Positions 52,252 to 61,460 of a stretch of 64,000 nt of DNA are shown piece by piece (the first letter of the stretch is position 1; each line of letters begins with the position of its first letter). Origin of the DNA: Petroclostridium sp. X23. GTDB taxonomy: Bacteria > Bacillota > Clostridia > SK-Y3. Under the pieces are notes generated by a model. It did no database searches and was not told the DNA's origin. It was given only the letters and a program-made list of their open reading frames with translations. Where the stretch lies: assembly GCF_030013905.1 (NCBI RefSeq), contig NZ_CP124862.1:310001-374000 (forward strand), read 5' to 3'. Position numbers and translations under genes: made by a program.

Positions 52252-53127
52252 ATGAAAGTTAGAATGGAATGTATTCCTTGCTATTTAAAGCAGGTTTTAT
52301 CTGCAGTGAAGATAGGAGGATATTCTGAAGAAAAAGCAAATGAAGTTTTTTATCAAGCCATGAGGATCATACCTGAGATGAATACAGCAGCATCCCCGGC
52401 AGAGAATTCTACTATCGCACTGCTTGAGGCGTACAAGGCAATGCGTATGGATGATCCATTTAAACAGGCAAAAAAAGAATCTAATGATCTGGCGATGAAG
52501 TTGTATAATAGAATGGCGCAGCTGGTGAAAGAAGCTGATGATCCTCTGTTAACTGTTTTTAAGATTTCAGTTGCGGGGAATATCATTGACATGGGTATAA
52601 CGCCTGATTTTGATATCAATGTGGCTCTTAACGAAATTACTAGCAAAGAATTTGATCACTGTGATTATGATAAGTTTAATGAATGTCTCGAAGCTGCTCA
52701 AAACATTATGATTCTCGGGGATAACAGCGGAGAGATTGTATTTGATAAATTATTAGTAGAGGTTTTAAAATCTTATAATAAGAATGTTACATATGTAGTG
52801 AAAAATGGGCCAATCCTTAATGATGCCACAATGGAAGATGCTATAGAGACAGGAATGAGTCAGATTACTGAAGTAATTACAAATGGTGCAAACTTTTTAG
52901 GAACGGTCGTACACGAATGCTCCCACGAATTTATAGACCGCTTTGAAAAATCGGACTTAGTAATCGGAAAAGGACAGGCTAATTTTGAGTCTCTTGAAGG
53001 AAGCAAATTTGCCGGCGATAAAACTTTCTTTGTTTTACGGGCAAAATGTGATCTTGTAGCTGACTGTGCAGGCGCAAAATTGGGAGAGATTTTATTCATA
53101 AGGAACAAAGTGAAAGAAACGGATTAA
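52252..53127 (+). CDS. DUF89/ARMT1-like phosphatase, copy 2
   Basis: 291 residues, clearly the same family as 42309: CIPCYLKQVLSAV, MILGDNSGEIVFDKLLVEVL, KNGPILNDATMEDA, GKGQANFESLEG. It is monocistronic with AAGGAG. Its sequence is only moderately like copy 1, so the two are old paralogues, not a recent duplication. Confidence 0.88.
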   Translation: MKVRMECIPCYLKQVLSAVKIGGYSEEKANEVFYQAMRIIPEMNTAASPAENSTIALLEAYKAMRMDDPFKQAKKESNDLAMKLYNRMAQLVKEADDPLLTVFKISVAGNIIDMGITPDFDINVALNEITSKEFDHCDYDKFNECLEAAQNIMILGDNSGEIVFDKLLVEVLKSYNKNVTYVVKNGPILNDATMEDAIETGMSQITEVITNGANFLGTVVHECSHEFIDRFEKSDLVIGKGQANFESLEGSKFAGDKTFFVLRAKCDLVADCAGAKLGEILFIRNKVKETD

Positions 53128-53569
53128 ATAAAAAACATAATGATTACTTATTATTTTGAGATTAAAAGAAGGTTATTTTTTATTTTATATGATCCCATTA
53201 TAAATACGATACAATAATGAAATTGCTGTGTCATAAGAATTAAAAAAATGTGAATACGATTACGGTATTAGACAACATAGATATGGATAATTTAGAATAG
53301 TTGATAAAATCCATAAGACAGCCCATACGATTCAACAAAATAAATATTTTGTTGAATCGTATGGGCGATAAAAAATATTTTAACGTTAATATTTCGCTTG
53401 TACGCTACTATTTTAACCAGTCCTATGAAATTATTCAACTTGGACTTCAAGTTATTTATAATGGCATTTTTGTCTTCTGATACAAAACGAAGTTTTTCAA
53501 ATTTTTAGGTCAAAAGTTTTTCTATATAATTTCTCATAAGCCATCAAATAAAACAAGAAAAATATCATT
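53128..53569. other. 442-base intergenic stretch with a large hairpin
   Basis: Apart from the perfect hairpin at 53321-53366 there is only AT-rich sequence. No reading frame with a ribosome site. Confidence 0.5.
53321..53366. repeat. perfect 22-base inverted repeat
   Basis: GCCCATACGATTCAACAAAATA and its exact complement, with a 2-base loop. The long perfect stem lacks a strong T-run on either side, so it may be a terminator of unusual form, an operator, or the end of a lost element. Confidence 0.7.
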
Positions 53570-54472
53570 CTATCTTTTATTCAATTCTTCTACAATTTGA
53601 TCATATTTCTTTTTGTCTATTTTATAGAAATATAATGCAATTCCACAGAATAAATTCATAGAATTGTTGATTGCTGACATAACCTGTGCATTTTGTACTT
53701 GATTTGCTATATAACCAAAACTGCCTAATAGCCAGCCAATCGCTGCTGTGCAAATTGCCATGCCTAGCTTAAATGCAAAGTTGATAAAGGAAGAAATAAA
53801 ACCCGCTGCATGAATATTATATTTATACTGGGAGTACTCTGTAGTATCCGGCACCATACCAAATAAAGAAGCAAGACCAAGACCACCGCCTATACCTGTT
53901 AAAAAGGTAAAAAAGTGATATAAATTTAATCCAACCGCAGTGTTCACTGGCAGGAAGTTCATTATGATCATCAACACACCTGAAGAGATAAACGCAATCA
54001 ATGGAAGAGTCCTCTTATTACTAACTTTTGCTACTAAATATGCGAGAGAGAAAGTCCCTATAACTCTGCCTAAGAACATCAGCCCGGAGTTGGTCATAAA
54101 CAGACTATCGTCACCAATATAATATTTGAAGTAATACATTCTCACACCACCGCCTGCTGCCTCGTAAAATTCCCAACAAATGAAAGATAATACTAAAATC
54201 ATAACAGGGGTATTCCCCTTTAACACCTTAAACATATCCTTATAGCTTGTTTTTATAACGGGTATATCAACAATTTCTTTAGTGTTTTTAAAGCAGAATA
54301 AATATAGCGGTAGCGCTATAAAGGAAAAGATAATTGCTGCCCAGAAGAATCCCCTTGCCTCATCACCATTGCCGGCCCATTTTACTACACGCAGCACTAG
54401 TTGGGATAAAATAAGAGTTGCTATAAAAGCACCGGTCATACGATAACTTGCTAAGCTGGACCGGGGTATCAT
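53570..54472 (-). pseudogene. GPH-family (MelB/YicJ-type) sugar:cation symporter, N-terminally truncated
   Basis: 300 codons covering about eight membrane helices. The frame begins in IPRSSLASYRMTGAF, which in complete members lies around residue 150 of about 460; the N-terminal four helices, including the cation-binding Asp residues, are absent. The sequence upstream (higher coordinates) belongs to an opposed AraC remnant. So an inversion or deletion has broken the transporter. A terminal segment is intact. Confidence 0.78.
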
Positions 54473-54994
54473 AACATAACTCTACAATATGTCGCTGATG
54501 CGTTCTATGTAACGCCACGACATATTAGGAGATTGTTTGAAGAGTATTTTGGTACAAGCTTTGGTAAAACTTTGAGCATTTACCGTCTAAATTATGCAAA
54601 AGACTATTTTGTAATACTAACTTCTCCGTGGAAAAAATCTCTACTTTAGTAGGTTTTTCATCTTCTCGTACATTATTTAAACTGTTTAAAGAAATTGAAG
54701 GAATGACAATTTCTCAATATCGTCTTCAAAACAGTAAAAGAAAACAAGTTACGTGATTTCCTTGAGACTTTTAGAAAATTCAAATTGCCAAGTCTAATTA
54801 ATTACAAATGGTGAGAAAATCGGAGAAATTTCTCCAATCATAAATTTAACCGAAAAGCAAAATACTGCCGTTCATTTATTAGGGAGAAGAATACAAGATA
54901 TAATAAAAAAAGATATCTATTAAATTAACATCCTTCTCCCCTTCCTTAGTTTAAGCATGAACTAGAGTTAACGCCAGCAATTTTGAAGGTAGCT
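54473..54994. other. 522-base region of gene debris
   Basis: Holds a dyad AATATGTCG/CGACATATT at about 54487-54526, the AraC remnant, and at about 54813-54923 an open stretch (NGEKIGEISPIINL...RRIQDIIKKD) that looks like the end of an unidentified gene without its beginning. Confidence 0.5.
54524..54756 (+). pseudogene. AraC-family regulator remnant
   Basis: The first HTH is recognisable in RRLFEEYFGTSFGKTLSIYR, and the second in VGFSSSRTLFKLFKEIEGM, ISQYRLQ. A TAG and a frame change separate the two halves. Only the DNA-binding region remains; probably once the regulator of the truncated sugar transporter. Confidence 0.65.
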
Positions 54995-55630
54995 TTAATA
55001 CTGTGCTATTCTAGCTAAATTTTCCGCAATAATTTCTGAGTTAGGATCTAATACAAGTGCAATATTATAATACTTCTGAGCATTAATAAAGTCTTCTTGG
55101 ATTTCACAGATATTCCCCATAAGATTAAAAGGTTCACCATCATTAATATTAATGGATACAGCTTTTTTTAAATAATTTAAAGCCTTATCAAATTCTAGAT
55201 TATTAATACATTTCTTAGCATATTCCAATAAATATTTATAATCGTTCACGTCAAGCTCGTTAATATTAGCTCTATTGATTAATGAGAGTACAGTTTCTTT
55301 GATCCTTTCCGAAGTAAACGGTTTTCTTATATAATCAATGGCTCCGAGTTTAACACATTCAACCGCGTTTTTTATTGTAGGAAAAGCGGTAATGATGATC
55401 ACGGGAATATCTTTATTGATTCCTTTTAAGATCTTCAGCACTTCGGTACCGCTTAATTCGGGCATTCGTATGTCCAGCATCACCAAATCATATCTATGAT
55501 CCTTGAATAGCTTGATTCCATCATAGCCGTTATCTGCCGCATCAACGGTATAGTTTTCAGATACCAGACATTTGGAAACCATCATTCTTATATTTTTTGT
55601 ATCATCAATGACAAGTATTCTATAAGACAT
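54995..55630 (-). CDS. response regulator with C-terminal TPR repeats
   Basis: About 211 residues from the ATG at 55630 (GAGGTGA upstream). Receiver domain: RILVIDDTKNIR, phospho-Asp in LVMLDIRMPELSG, Thr in IIITAFP, Lys in IRKPFT. After residue 125, two TPR-like repeats (FDKALNYLKKAVSININDGE; FINAQKYYNIALVLDPNSEI) replace a DNA-binding domain. It likely acts by protein contact. It is the last of three coupled signalling genes. Confidence 0.88.
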   Translation of the reverse strand: MSYRILVIDDTKNIRMMVSKCLVSENYTVDAADNGYDGIKLFKDHRYDLVMLDIRMPELSGTEVLKILKGINKDIPVIIITAFPTIKNAVECVKLGAIDYIRKPFTSERIKETVLSLINRANINELDVNDYKYLLEYAKKCINNLEFDKALNYLKKAVSININDGEPFNLMGNICEIQEDFINAQKYYNIALVLDPNSEIIAENLARIAQY

Positions 55631-55643
55631 ATATCTCACCTCT

Positions 55644-56012
55644 TTATTCGTTCAAATGCTTCCTCACTGCAGAAAGCAACTCTGCTGGAGAAAACGGTTT
55701 TGCAAGATAATCGGAAACTCCCAATTCAAAAGCTTTTTGAATATCTTCATCTTGCGTTTTTGCGCTCATTGCAATGATAGGTATGCGTGATATTTTCTCA
55801 TTTGATTTTACAGCTTCACATACCGAATACCCGTTTAATTTGGGAATAAGGATATCGAGCAGAATCAAGTCGGGTATGATATCAAAGATTTTCACCATAG
55901 CCTCTACACCGTCAGAAGCTTTAAATACTTGGTATCCGTTTGTTTTTAAGCACATTTCTATCATGAAAGATATATTTTTAGAATCCTCTACAATTAGTAC
56001 TTTTTTCTGCAT
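55644..56012 (-). CDS. single-domain response regulator
   Basis: 122 residues, CheY-like: VLIVEDSKNIS, phospho-Asp in LILLDILIPKLNG, MSAKT, and DYLAKPFSP. No output domain. It sits between the kinase (4 bases) and the TPR regulator (about 13 bases), so a phosphorelay or phosphate sink is likely. Confidence 0.92.
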   Translation of the reverse strand: MQKKVLIVEDSKNISFMIEMCLKTNGYQVFKASDGVEAMVKIFDIIPDLILLDILIPKLNGYSVCEAVKSNEKISRIPIIAMSAKTQDEDIQKAFELGVSDYLAKPFSPAELLSAVRKHLNE

Positions 56013-56016
56013 AAAA

Positions 56017-57858
56017 TCACCCTCTATCTAAAGGTAAGGTAAATATAAAATTACTTCCTTCACCGGGTTCGCTTTCTACCCATATATCACCATTATGCTT
56101 TTTAATAAATTCTTTTGTGATTGCAAGCCCTAGTCCGGTTCCTCCTTGGTTTTTACTTTCGCTTTCTACTTGTGTAAATTTTTCAAAAATCAATTCATGG
56201 TATTCTTTCGGTATTCCGATCCCGGTATCTTTTACAGAAACTTTCAATAATTGATTTTCAACTTTTGCCGATATCTTTATTTCTCCACCTCTGTCTGTAA
56301 ACTTTAACGCATTAGTAATTAAGTTATTCATCACATAACTTATTTTATTAGAGTCCAGATATATCAGAGGGATATCTTTTGAAACCAAATCAAATAGCCT
56401 TATCCCCTTTTCTTTTGCAATATCCAATAAAGGATTGATACAAGATTCTACAAGCGCATATATTGAAGTTTGCTGTAAGTTCATATACATTTTACCTGAT
56501 TCGATTTTTGAAAGATCAAGTAAATCATTTACAATCGCCATAAGGCGGGTTCCATCTTCATCCATCGCCTCCACAATTTCTTTCTGACCCGGATTTAATT
56601 CTCCTGAGATTCCGTCAAGTAAAAGTCCGGCCCCCATTATAATAGAGGTCAAAGGGGTCCTTAATTCATGAGAAACCGTTGAGATAAAGTTTGATTTCAA
56701 GTCCTCTACTTCTTTCATATGCGTAATATCCTGGAGTACTGATACTGTCCCGATCGTTTGATTATCATTATTCAGTATAGATGTAACCGCTAAAAGATAA
56801 AAGTATTTTTTTTCTTTTTTTATAATTGTAACTAAATTATTACTCGCATTGGCAAACTCATTACCATCCGTAATACGCTTTATTTCATCAAAAATACTAT
56901 TATTGCTAATGACTTCTAAAAAATGTTTTCCTGTGACTTTCTGCTCAGATATATCAAATACGGTCTCCGCAGCTTTATTTACCAGAGTAACCTGATATTG
57001 ATTATCTGTTACTATAATAGGGTCCGAAATACTTTTTACAATTGCTAATGACTTGTTTCTTTCGGCAATTAAGCTCTTAATATTACTTTGTTCATATTGC
57101 CACAATCTCTTTGTCATATTGTTAAACTCAGAAGCCAATTGTCCTATTTCATCTTGTGTACTGATTTGAATTTCCTGATTCAGATTTCCCTCTTTAATAG
57201 ACTTAACCCCGGAAATTAACATATGCATCGGTTTCATCGTTTTATTGATAAAATATAGAGCAACAAATAGCCCAAATGAGATTAAGAAAAGTGAAAAGGC
57301 AATGATTGAGTACATTTGATTTCTAGAACTCACGGTTGCCTTTTCTTTACTTCTAAACATGGCTCTCTCATTGAGGTCGGATAAGCCCATACATGCATCT
57401 TTTACAGAATGGAATACCGGGTATATTTCATTATCATAGAATGCAATAGCATCCCTTTCCCTTCCTGACGCTTTGATCTGCTGTAGCTTAGAGAAATATT
57501 TAAGGTACTTTATATAATTCATCTCAATCTTATCCAGGATTTCTGCCTCATCTTCTTCAGTAATATTATCTTTTGCTTTTCCCAGCCATATAAAAAATTC
57601 TTTTTCATTATTCGTAAAAGCACTTCGGCCTTTTTCCTCATTCACTTGAAGAAAAATAAGCTGATTGCTATCCTGTCTTTCCATTGCATTAATCATATTG
57701 GTTGCAGCAACAATACTCCTGTAATTTGATTCAATAAGTCCGTCTATCGCTCTATTCAGGTTATATAAACTTAATACCGATACCGCTGCAATCGAGCAGA
57801 TTAATAGAATAAGAAATATATATATCGATAATATTTTACTTCTTAATGACTGGAACAT
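56017..57858 (-). CDS. membrane sensor histidine kinase (HAMP-PAS-HisKA-HATPase)
   Basis: About 613 residues. TM1 near 10-32, an extracytoplasmic four-helix sensor of about 150 residues, TM2 near 185-207, HAMP (MHMLISGVKSIKEGNLNQEI), PAS (ISDPIIVTDNQYQVTLVN), phospho-His in FISTVSHELRTPLTSI at about 390, then NLITNALKFT, DTGIGIPKEY and GGTGLGLAI for ATP. It is next to, but reads the same way as, the ktr genes. Start at 57858 after AAAGGTGA. Confidence 0.93.
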   Translation of the reverse strand: MFQSLRSKILSIYIFLILLICSIAAVSVLSLYNLNRAIDGLIESNYRSIVAATNMINAMERQDSNQLIFLQVNEEKGRSAFTNNEKEFFIWLGKAKDNITEEDEAEILDKIEMNYIKYLKYFSKLQQIKASGRERDAIAFYDNEIYPVFHSVKDACMGLSDLNERAMFRSKEKATVSSRNQMYSIIAFSLFLISFGLFVALYFINKTMKPMHMLISGVKSIKEGNLNQEIQISTQDEIGQLASEFNNMTKRLWQYEQSNIKSLIAERNKSLAIVKSISDPIIVTDNQYQVTLVNKAAETVFDISEQKVTGKHFLEVISNNSIFDEIKRITDGNEFANASNNLVTIIKKEKKYFYLLAVTSILNNDNQTIGTVSVLQDITHMKEVEDLKSNFISTVSHELRTPLTSIIMGAGLLLDGISGELNPGQKEIVEAMDEDGTRLMAIVNDLLDLSKIESGKMYMNLQQTSIYALVESCINPLLDIAKEKGIRLFDLVSKDIPLIYLDSNKISYVMNNLITNALKFTDRGGEIKISAKVENQLLKVSVKDTGIGIPKEYHELIFEKFTQVESESKNQGGTGLGLAITKEFIKKHNGDIWVESEPGEGSNFIFTLPLDRG

Positions 57859-57933
57859 TAGCAATCACCTTTTCACTTATTATAAATAACATCTTAATAA
57901 ATTATATCATATGCTAATTCAATAATTATCATT

Positions 57934-58581
57934 TTATTTTTCATTTATTTTTTTTATATCCGCATTGGAGCCAATAATAACAAGCACATCATCTTGTTGG
58001 ATGATATTATCAGCTTTAGGAGCTACATTTATCTCGTTTCCATTTTTTATTGCCATAATGTTAATACCGTATTTTACTCTTACATTTAACTGTTTCAATG
58101 ATTTTTCTATCCATTGTTTCGGAACGGTAATTTCCATAATACTATAATCCGGAGAAAGCTCAATATAGTCTAAAATATTAGTAGAAACCAGGTTATGCGC
58201 TACCCGAACACCCATATCCCGCTCCGGAAAGATTACTTTATCAGCGCCAACCCTGCTTAATACTTTCGCATGAAGTTCATTTTGCGCTTTCGCAACAATA
58301 TAGTTGCCACCGATTTCTTTTAATAATACTGTGACCAAAATGCTTGATTCCATGTTTCCGCCAATGGCTACAATAGCAACATCAAAATTCCTTATTCCAC
58401 AAGCTTTTAGTACGTTTTCATCAGTGACATCACCGGCAATTGCATGTGTAACGCATTCTGACATGCTTTGAATAGTTTCTTCATTTTCATCAATTACCAA
58501 AACATCATTTCCTAGCTGATATAAAGTCTTAGCAACACTTTTCCCAAACCTGCCCAGACCTAATATTACAAAAGAATTCAT
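57934..58581 (-). CDS. ktrA: KtrA/TrkA-type potassium channel gating subunit
   Basis: 215 residues. RCK N-domain FVILGLGRFGKSVAKTLYQLGNDVLVIDENEE (nucleotide-binding GxGxxG), and RCK C-domain after VAHNLVSTNILDYIEL. It forms a ring below KtrB and gates it with ATP/ADP; c-di-AMP binds the C-domain in relatives. It follows ktrB by 12 bases. Confidence 0.92.
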   Translation of the reverse strand: MNSFVILGLGRFGKSVAKTLYQLGNDVLVIDENEETIQSMSECVTHAIAGDVTDENVLKACGIRNFDVAIVAIGGNMESSILVTVLLKEIGGNYIVAKAQNELHAKVLSRVGADKVIFPERDMGVRVAHNLVSTNILDYIELSPDYSIMEITVPKQWIEKSLKQLNVRVKYGINIMAIKNGNEINVAPKADNIIQQDDVLVIIGSNADIKKINEK

Positions 58582-58593
58582 ATAGTTCCTCCC

Positions 58594-59994
58594 TTATCCT
58601 ACCATTATTTTTCCTTCAGGGTATTTATAATTCGCGTTGGATTTTTTCATTTTAATTGTAAGTGCTAATGCCATGGTCAGTACGCCTACTCTTCCAAAAA
58701 ACATAGTCATGATAATAGCCAATTTACTCACAGTACTTAGTGATGGTGTTATTCCCAGAGACAAACCTACTGTACCAAACGCTGATACCGCTTCAAAGAA
58801 CATTTCCATAAAACTAGCCTGTTCAAAAATTGATAGAATAACAGTTGTTCCTACAACAATAGAAAGGCTGATGACGGTAATAGCTAACGCTCTTAGTACA
58901 ACTTGTACATTAACCCTTCTTTCAAAAATATTTGTATCTTCAGATCCTTTCAAAACTGAGATAATCGCAAATATAAGCACACCGGCGGTCGCAGTTTTAA
59001 TACCGCCTGCTGTAGAACCTGGAGATCCGCCGATAAACATAAGTATAATTGTAAAAAACTTTGATGCATTTGTTAAATCCGGCAGCGGCAAAGTATTAAA
59101 ACCTGCTGTTCTTGGTGTAACCGACTGAAACATGGTTGCTAAAAATTTACCTTTTACTCCGAGCGGTTGCAGTGTGTTTGGGTTATTATATTCTAACAAA
59201 GCGAAAAACAAAAAACCGGTGATTAATAAAACTGCTGTTACCATTAATACTAATTTTGTATGAAGCCTTAGTTCCTTAAACCTTTTCACTCTATAAACAT
59301 CATCCCAAACCGAAAAGCCCAGCCCTCCTATAACAATAAGTGCCATGATTGTCAGGTTTACCATTGTATTATCTACATAAGATACCAAACTGCTGAATTT
59401 CTCTTTTTCTCCCATCAAATCGAAGCCTGCGTTACAGAATGCTGAAATAGCATGAAAAATGCCTTTATATATTCCGTTTGCAACACCAAATTCGCCGATA
59501 AACTGGATGGATAGTATAATAGCTCCGGACATCTCAAAAAGCAAAGTACCCAAAAGGATTTGTTTTGTGAGTCTTACCATGCCTTCTAGGCTGCACTGAT
59601 TCAGCGATTCGGCAATTAATAAACGTTCTTTTAGACCGATTCGCCTTCCTAATACCAAAGAGAATAATGTAGCCATAGTCATAAAACCAAGCCCGCCAAT
59701 CTGTATAAGAAATAGAATCGTAATTTGTCCAAATAAAGTCCAATGTGTATAAGTATCCACTACAACTAATCCTGTTACACATACAGCTGAGGTAGCCGTA
59801 AACAATGCATTGATAAAGCCGATACTTTGTCCGTCTCTAGAAGCAATAGGAAGGTTAAGTAGTATCGCGCCAATAAGAATGACTGTTGCAAAACCAATAG
59901 GAATCAGTTGGGCAGGAGTAAAGCTCAATATTTTTTTTATTATTCTTTTATTTATATAATTCGTAAAAACTACCCCCTTCGAACTAAATACCAT
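58594..59994 (-). CDS. ktrB: KtrB/TrkH-type potassium uptake channel
   Basis: 466 residues, about ten membrane helices in four M1-P-M2 repeats. Selectivity-filter loops include TSAVCVTGLVVVDTYT, FHAISAFCNAGFDLMG, FQSVTPRTAGFNTL and FEAVSAFGTVGLSLG, each with the key glycine. The ATG at 59994 has only a weak ribosome site; the strongest (AAGGGGG) lies inside the frame, where no standard start follows at the right distance. Controlled by the c-di-AMP riboswitch upstream. Confidence 0.93.
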   Translation of the reverse strand: MVFSSKGVVFTNYINKRIIKKILSFTPAQLIPIGFATVILIGAILLNLPIASRDGQSIGFINALFTATSAVCVTGLVVVDTYTHWTLFGQITILFLIQIGGLGFMTMATLFSLVLGRRIGLKERLLIAESLNQCSLEGMVRLTKQILLGTLLFEMSGAIILSIQFIGEFGVANGIYKGIFHAISAFCNAGFDLMGEKEKFSSLVSYVDNTMVNLTIMALIVIGGLGFSVWDDVYRVKRFKELRLHTKLVLMVTAVLLITGFLFFALLEYNNPNTLQPLGVKGKFLATMFQSVTPRTAGFNTLPLPDLTNASKFFTIILMFIGGSPGSTAGGIKTATAGVLIFAIISVLKGSEDTNIFERRVNVQVVLRALAITVISLSIVVGTTVILSIFEQASFMEMFFEAVSAFGTVGLSLGITPSLSTVSKLAIIMTMFFGRVGVLTMALALTIKMKKSNANYKYPEGKIMVG

Positions 59995-60110
59995 AGCAAA
60001 TGATTACTCTTAGATCTTGAATGATTTTTACTATTAAAATCTATTTCAACAGATATAATATTATTTATATATCTGAAAATTTTGTATACATATGATATTC
60101 CAAACGTAAA

Positions 60111-60134
60111 AAAACCATGGAGAAACCATGGTTG
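60111..60134 (-). terminator. riboswitch-controlled terminator
   Basis: On the minus strand: AACCATGG-TTTC-TCCATGG then a run of T, directly after the riboswitch aptamer and before ktrB. Confidence 0.8.
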
Positions 60135-60144
60135 CATAAATATC

Positions 60145-60280
60145 CAGTTATCTCCTCCTCCATCGCTTACGAGGTTAGCTGTCGGACTCGGATTGAAAGA
60201 GTTATCCTATCTTTTCAGAATTCGCCCCTATAAATGGATCCCCCGTTTCATATTAGAATTCAGCGTAGGATATTCAATTT
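60145..60280 (-). promoter_or_regulatory. c-di-AMP riboswitch (ydaO-yuaA class)
   Basis: Minus-strand blocks match the class: CGGGGGATCCAT, AGGGGCGAAT, CCGAGTCCGACAGCTAACC, TCGTAAGCG and GGAGGAG in order. High c-di-AMP ends transcription at the following hairpin, lowering KtrAB, in line with the role of c-di-AMP in potassium control. Confidence 0.92.
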
Positions 60281-60527
60281 ATTATCTAATACTAGCACTC
60301 ACACAAATAATCGTCAAAGTTATCTAATTTGATTATTGTCATTGATATGGACTAAATATACTGATTGTTGCTATTTATGATACAATTGCTTCATATAACA
60401 CTGTATATCTATATATAAATATATTTATAATACTTGTACCTATTAGAATAATTGTATAAAAAGATATCGTACCGATTATAAAGAGAAACCGCTACGATAT
60501 CTTTCATTAACAGTATTTTTATACGTT
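60281..60527. other. intergenic stretch between riboswitch and focA end
   Basis: AT-rich. It must hold the ktr promoter (minus strand) and contains the terminator at 60455-60504. No genes seen. Confidence 0.5.
60455..60504 (-). terminator. terminator of the pfl-foc transcript
   Basis: AAAGATATCGTA pairs with TACGATATCTTT around a 20-base loop; a T-rich end follows on the minus strand. Confidence 0.75.
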
Positions 60528-61379
60528 TTACGCACTCATTTTTAATTTTGTCTTCGGTTGTTTAATATCATTTCTCAAGTATATAGAATGATATATAGTT
60601 CCTATAATCAGCCCTCCAACGAGGTTTCCCAAAATTACGGGAATGAAATTATTCGGGATAGCACCTACTGTTAAATGTAACAACTCATCTTTCGCCAACC
60701 CAGAGATATCGATATAGTTCATATTCCATGATGCCAGTATCCCTGCCGGAATATAATACATATTTGCGACGATATGTTCATAACCACTCAAAATGAATAA
60801 CATAATAGGAAAAAAACATGTCAATATCTTGCCTGCGGTATCCTTAGCAGAGTACATCATCCATACGGCTATACATACAAGAAGGTTACACAATATACCC
60901 AATAAAAATGCCTGATGAAAAGGATACTCTACTTTATGAACAGCTTTTGTCAGGATTTTTCCGACAATCATGCCATTCGCACTTTCAAGTAATCCCGAAT
61001 AATTTACTATAAGTACAATTATTATTGATCCTGCCAAATTTCCCAAGAAAACAGTGACTAAATTTAAGATCATTCTTATTACAGTTGTTCTTTTTTTGAG
61101 AACCGAAATGATCATCAATACATTTCCGGTATATAAATCCCCTCCTGCAACTACTACCATCATTAATCCCGTTGAAAACACGATCCCTGCGATAAGTACG
61201 GCAATGCTATAATTACTGATGGTTGCAGTGGCCACGATACTTCCAAAAGCAGCTAATGCAATAAAAATGCCACCCATGACTCCTAATAAAAAACTTTTAT
61301 TCAGAGAATTATCTGCTTTTGCTATCCCTATCTCTAAGGTTTTCTCCGCAATTTGCTCAGGCGGTAAATAATTATTCAT
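60528..61379 (-). CDS. focA: formate/nitrite transporter family protein (FocA-like)
   Basis: About 283 residues from the ATG at 61379, behind GGAGT. Six hydrophobic helices. Family motifs: LGVMGGIFIALAAFG, GGDLYTGNVL (first channel loop), FLGNLAGSIIIV, FLLGILCNLLVCIAVWM and GYEHIVANMYYIPAG. It releases formate made by PflB just upstream on the same transcript. Confidence 0.92.
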   Translation of the reverse strand: MNNYLPPEQIAEKTLEIGIAKADNSLNKSFLLGVMGGIFIALAAFGSIVATATISNYSIAVLIAGIVFSTGLMMVVVAGGDLYTGNVLMIISVLKKRTTVIRMILNLVTVFLGNLAGSIIIVLIVNYSGLLESANGMIVGKILTKAVHKVEYPFHQAFLLGILCNLLVCIAVWMMYSAKDTAGKILTCFFPIMLFILSGYEHIVANMYYIPAGILASWNMNYIDISGLAKDELLHLTVGAIPNNFIPVILGNLVGGLIIGTIYHSIYLRNDIKQPKTKLKMSA

Positions 61380-61460
61380 ACACTTTACTCCTTCTAAGAT
61401 TCGCATATTTCAATAAATTAGGGCAAGCATATCTGCCTGCCCCTATATCAAAAACCTCTC

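Noticed and set aside
60082..60327. Plus-strand 81-codon reading frame upstream of ktrB
   Set aside because: It lies antisense to the c-di-AMP riboswitch, whose conserved blocks fully explain the sequence.
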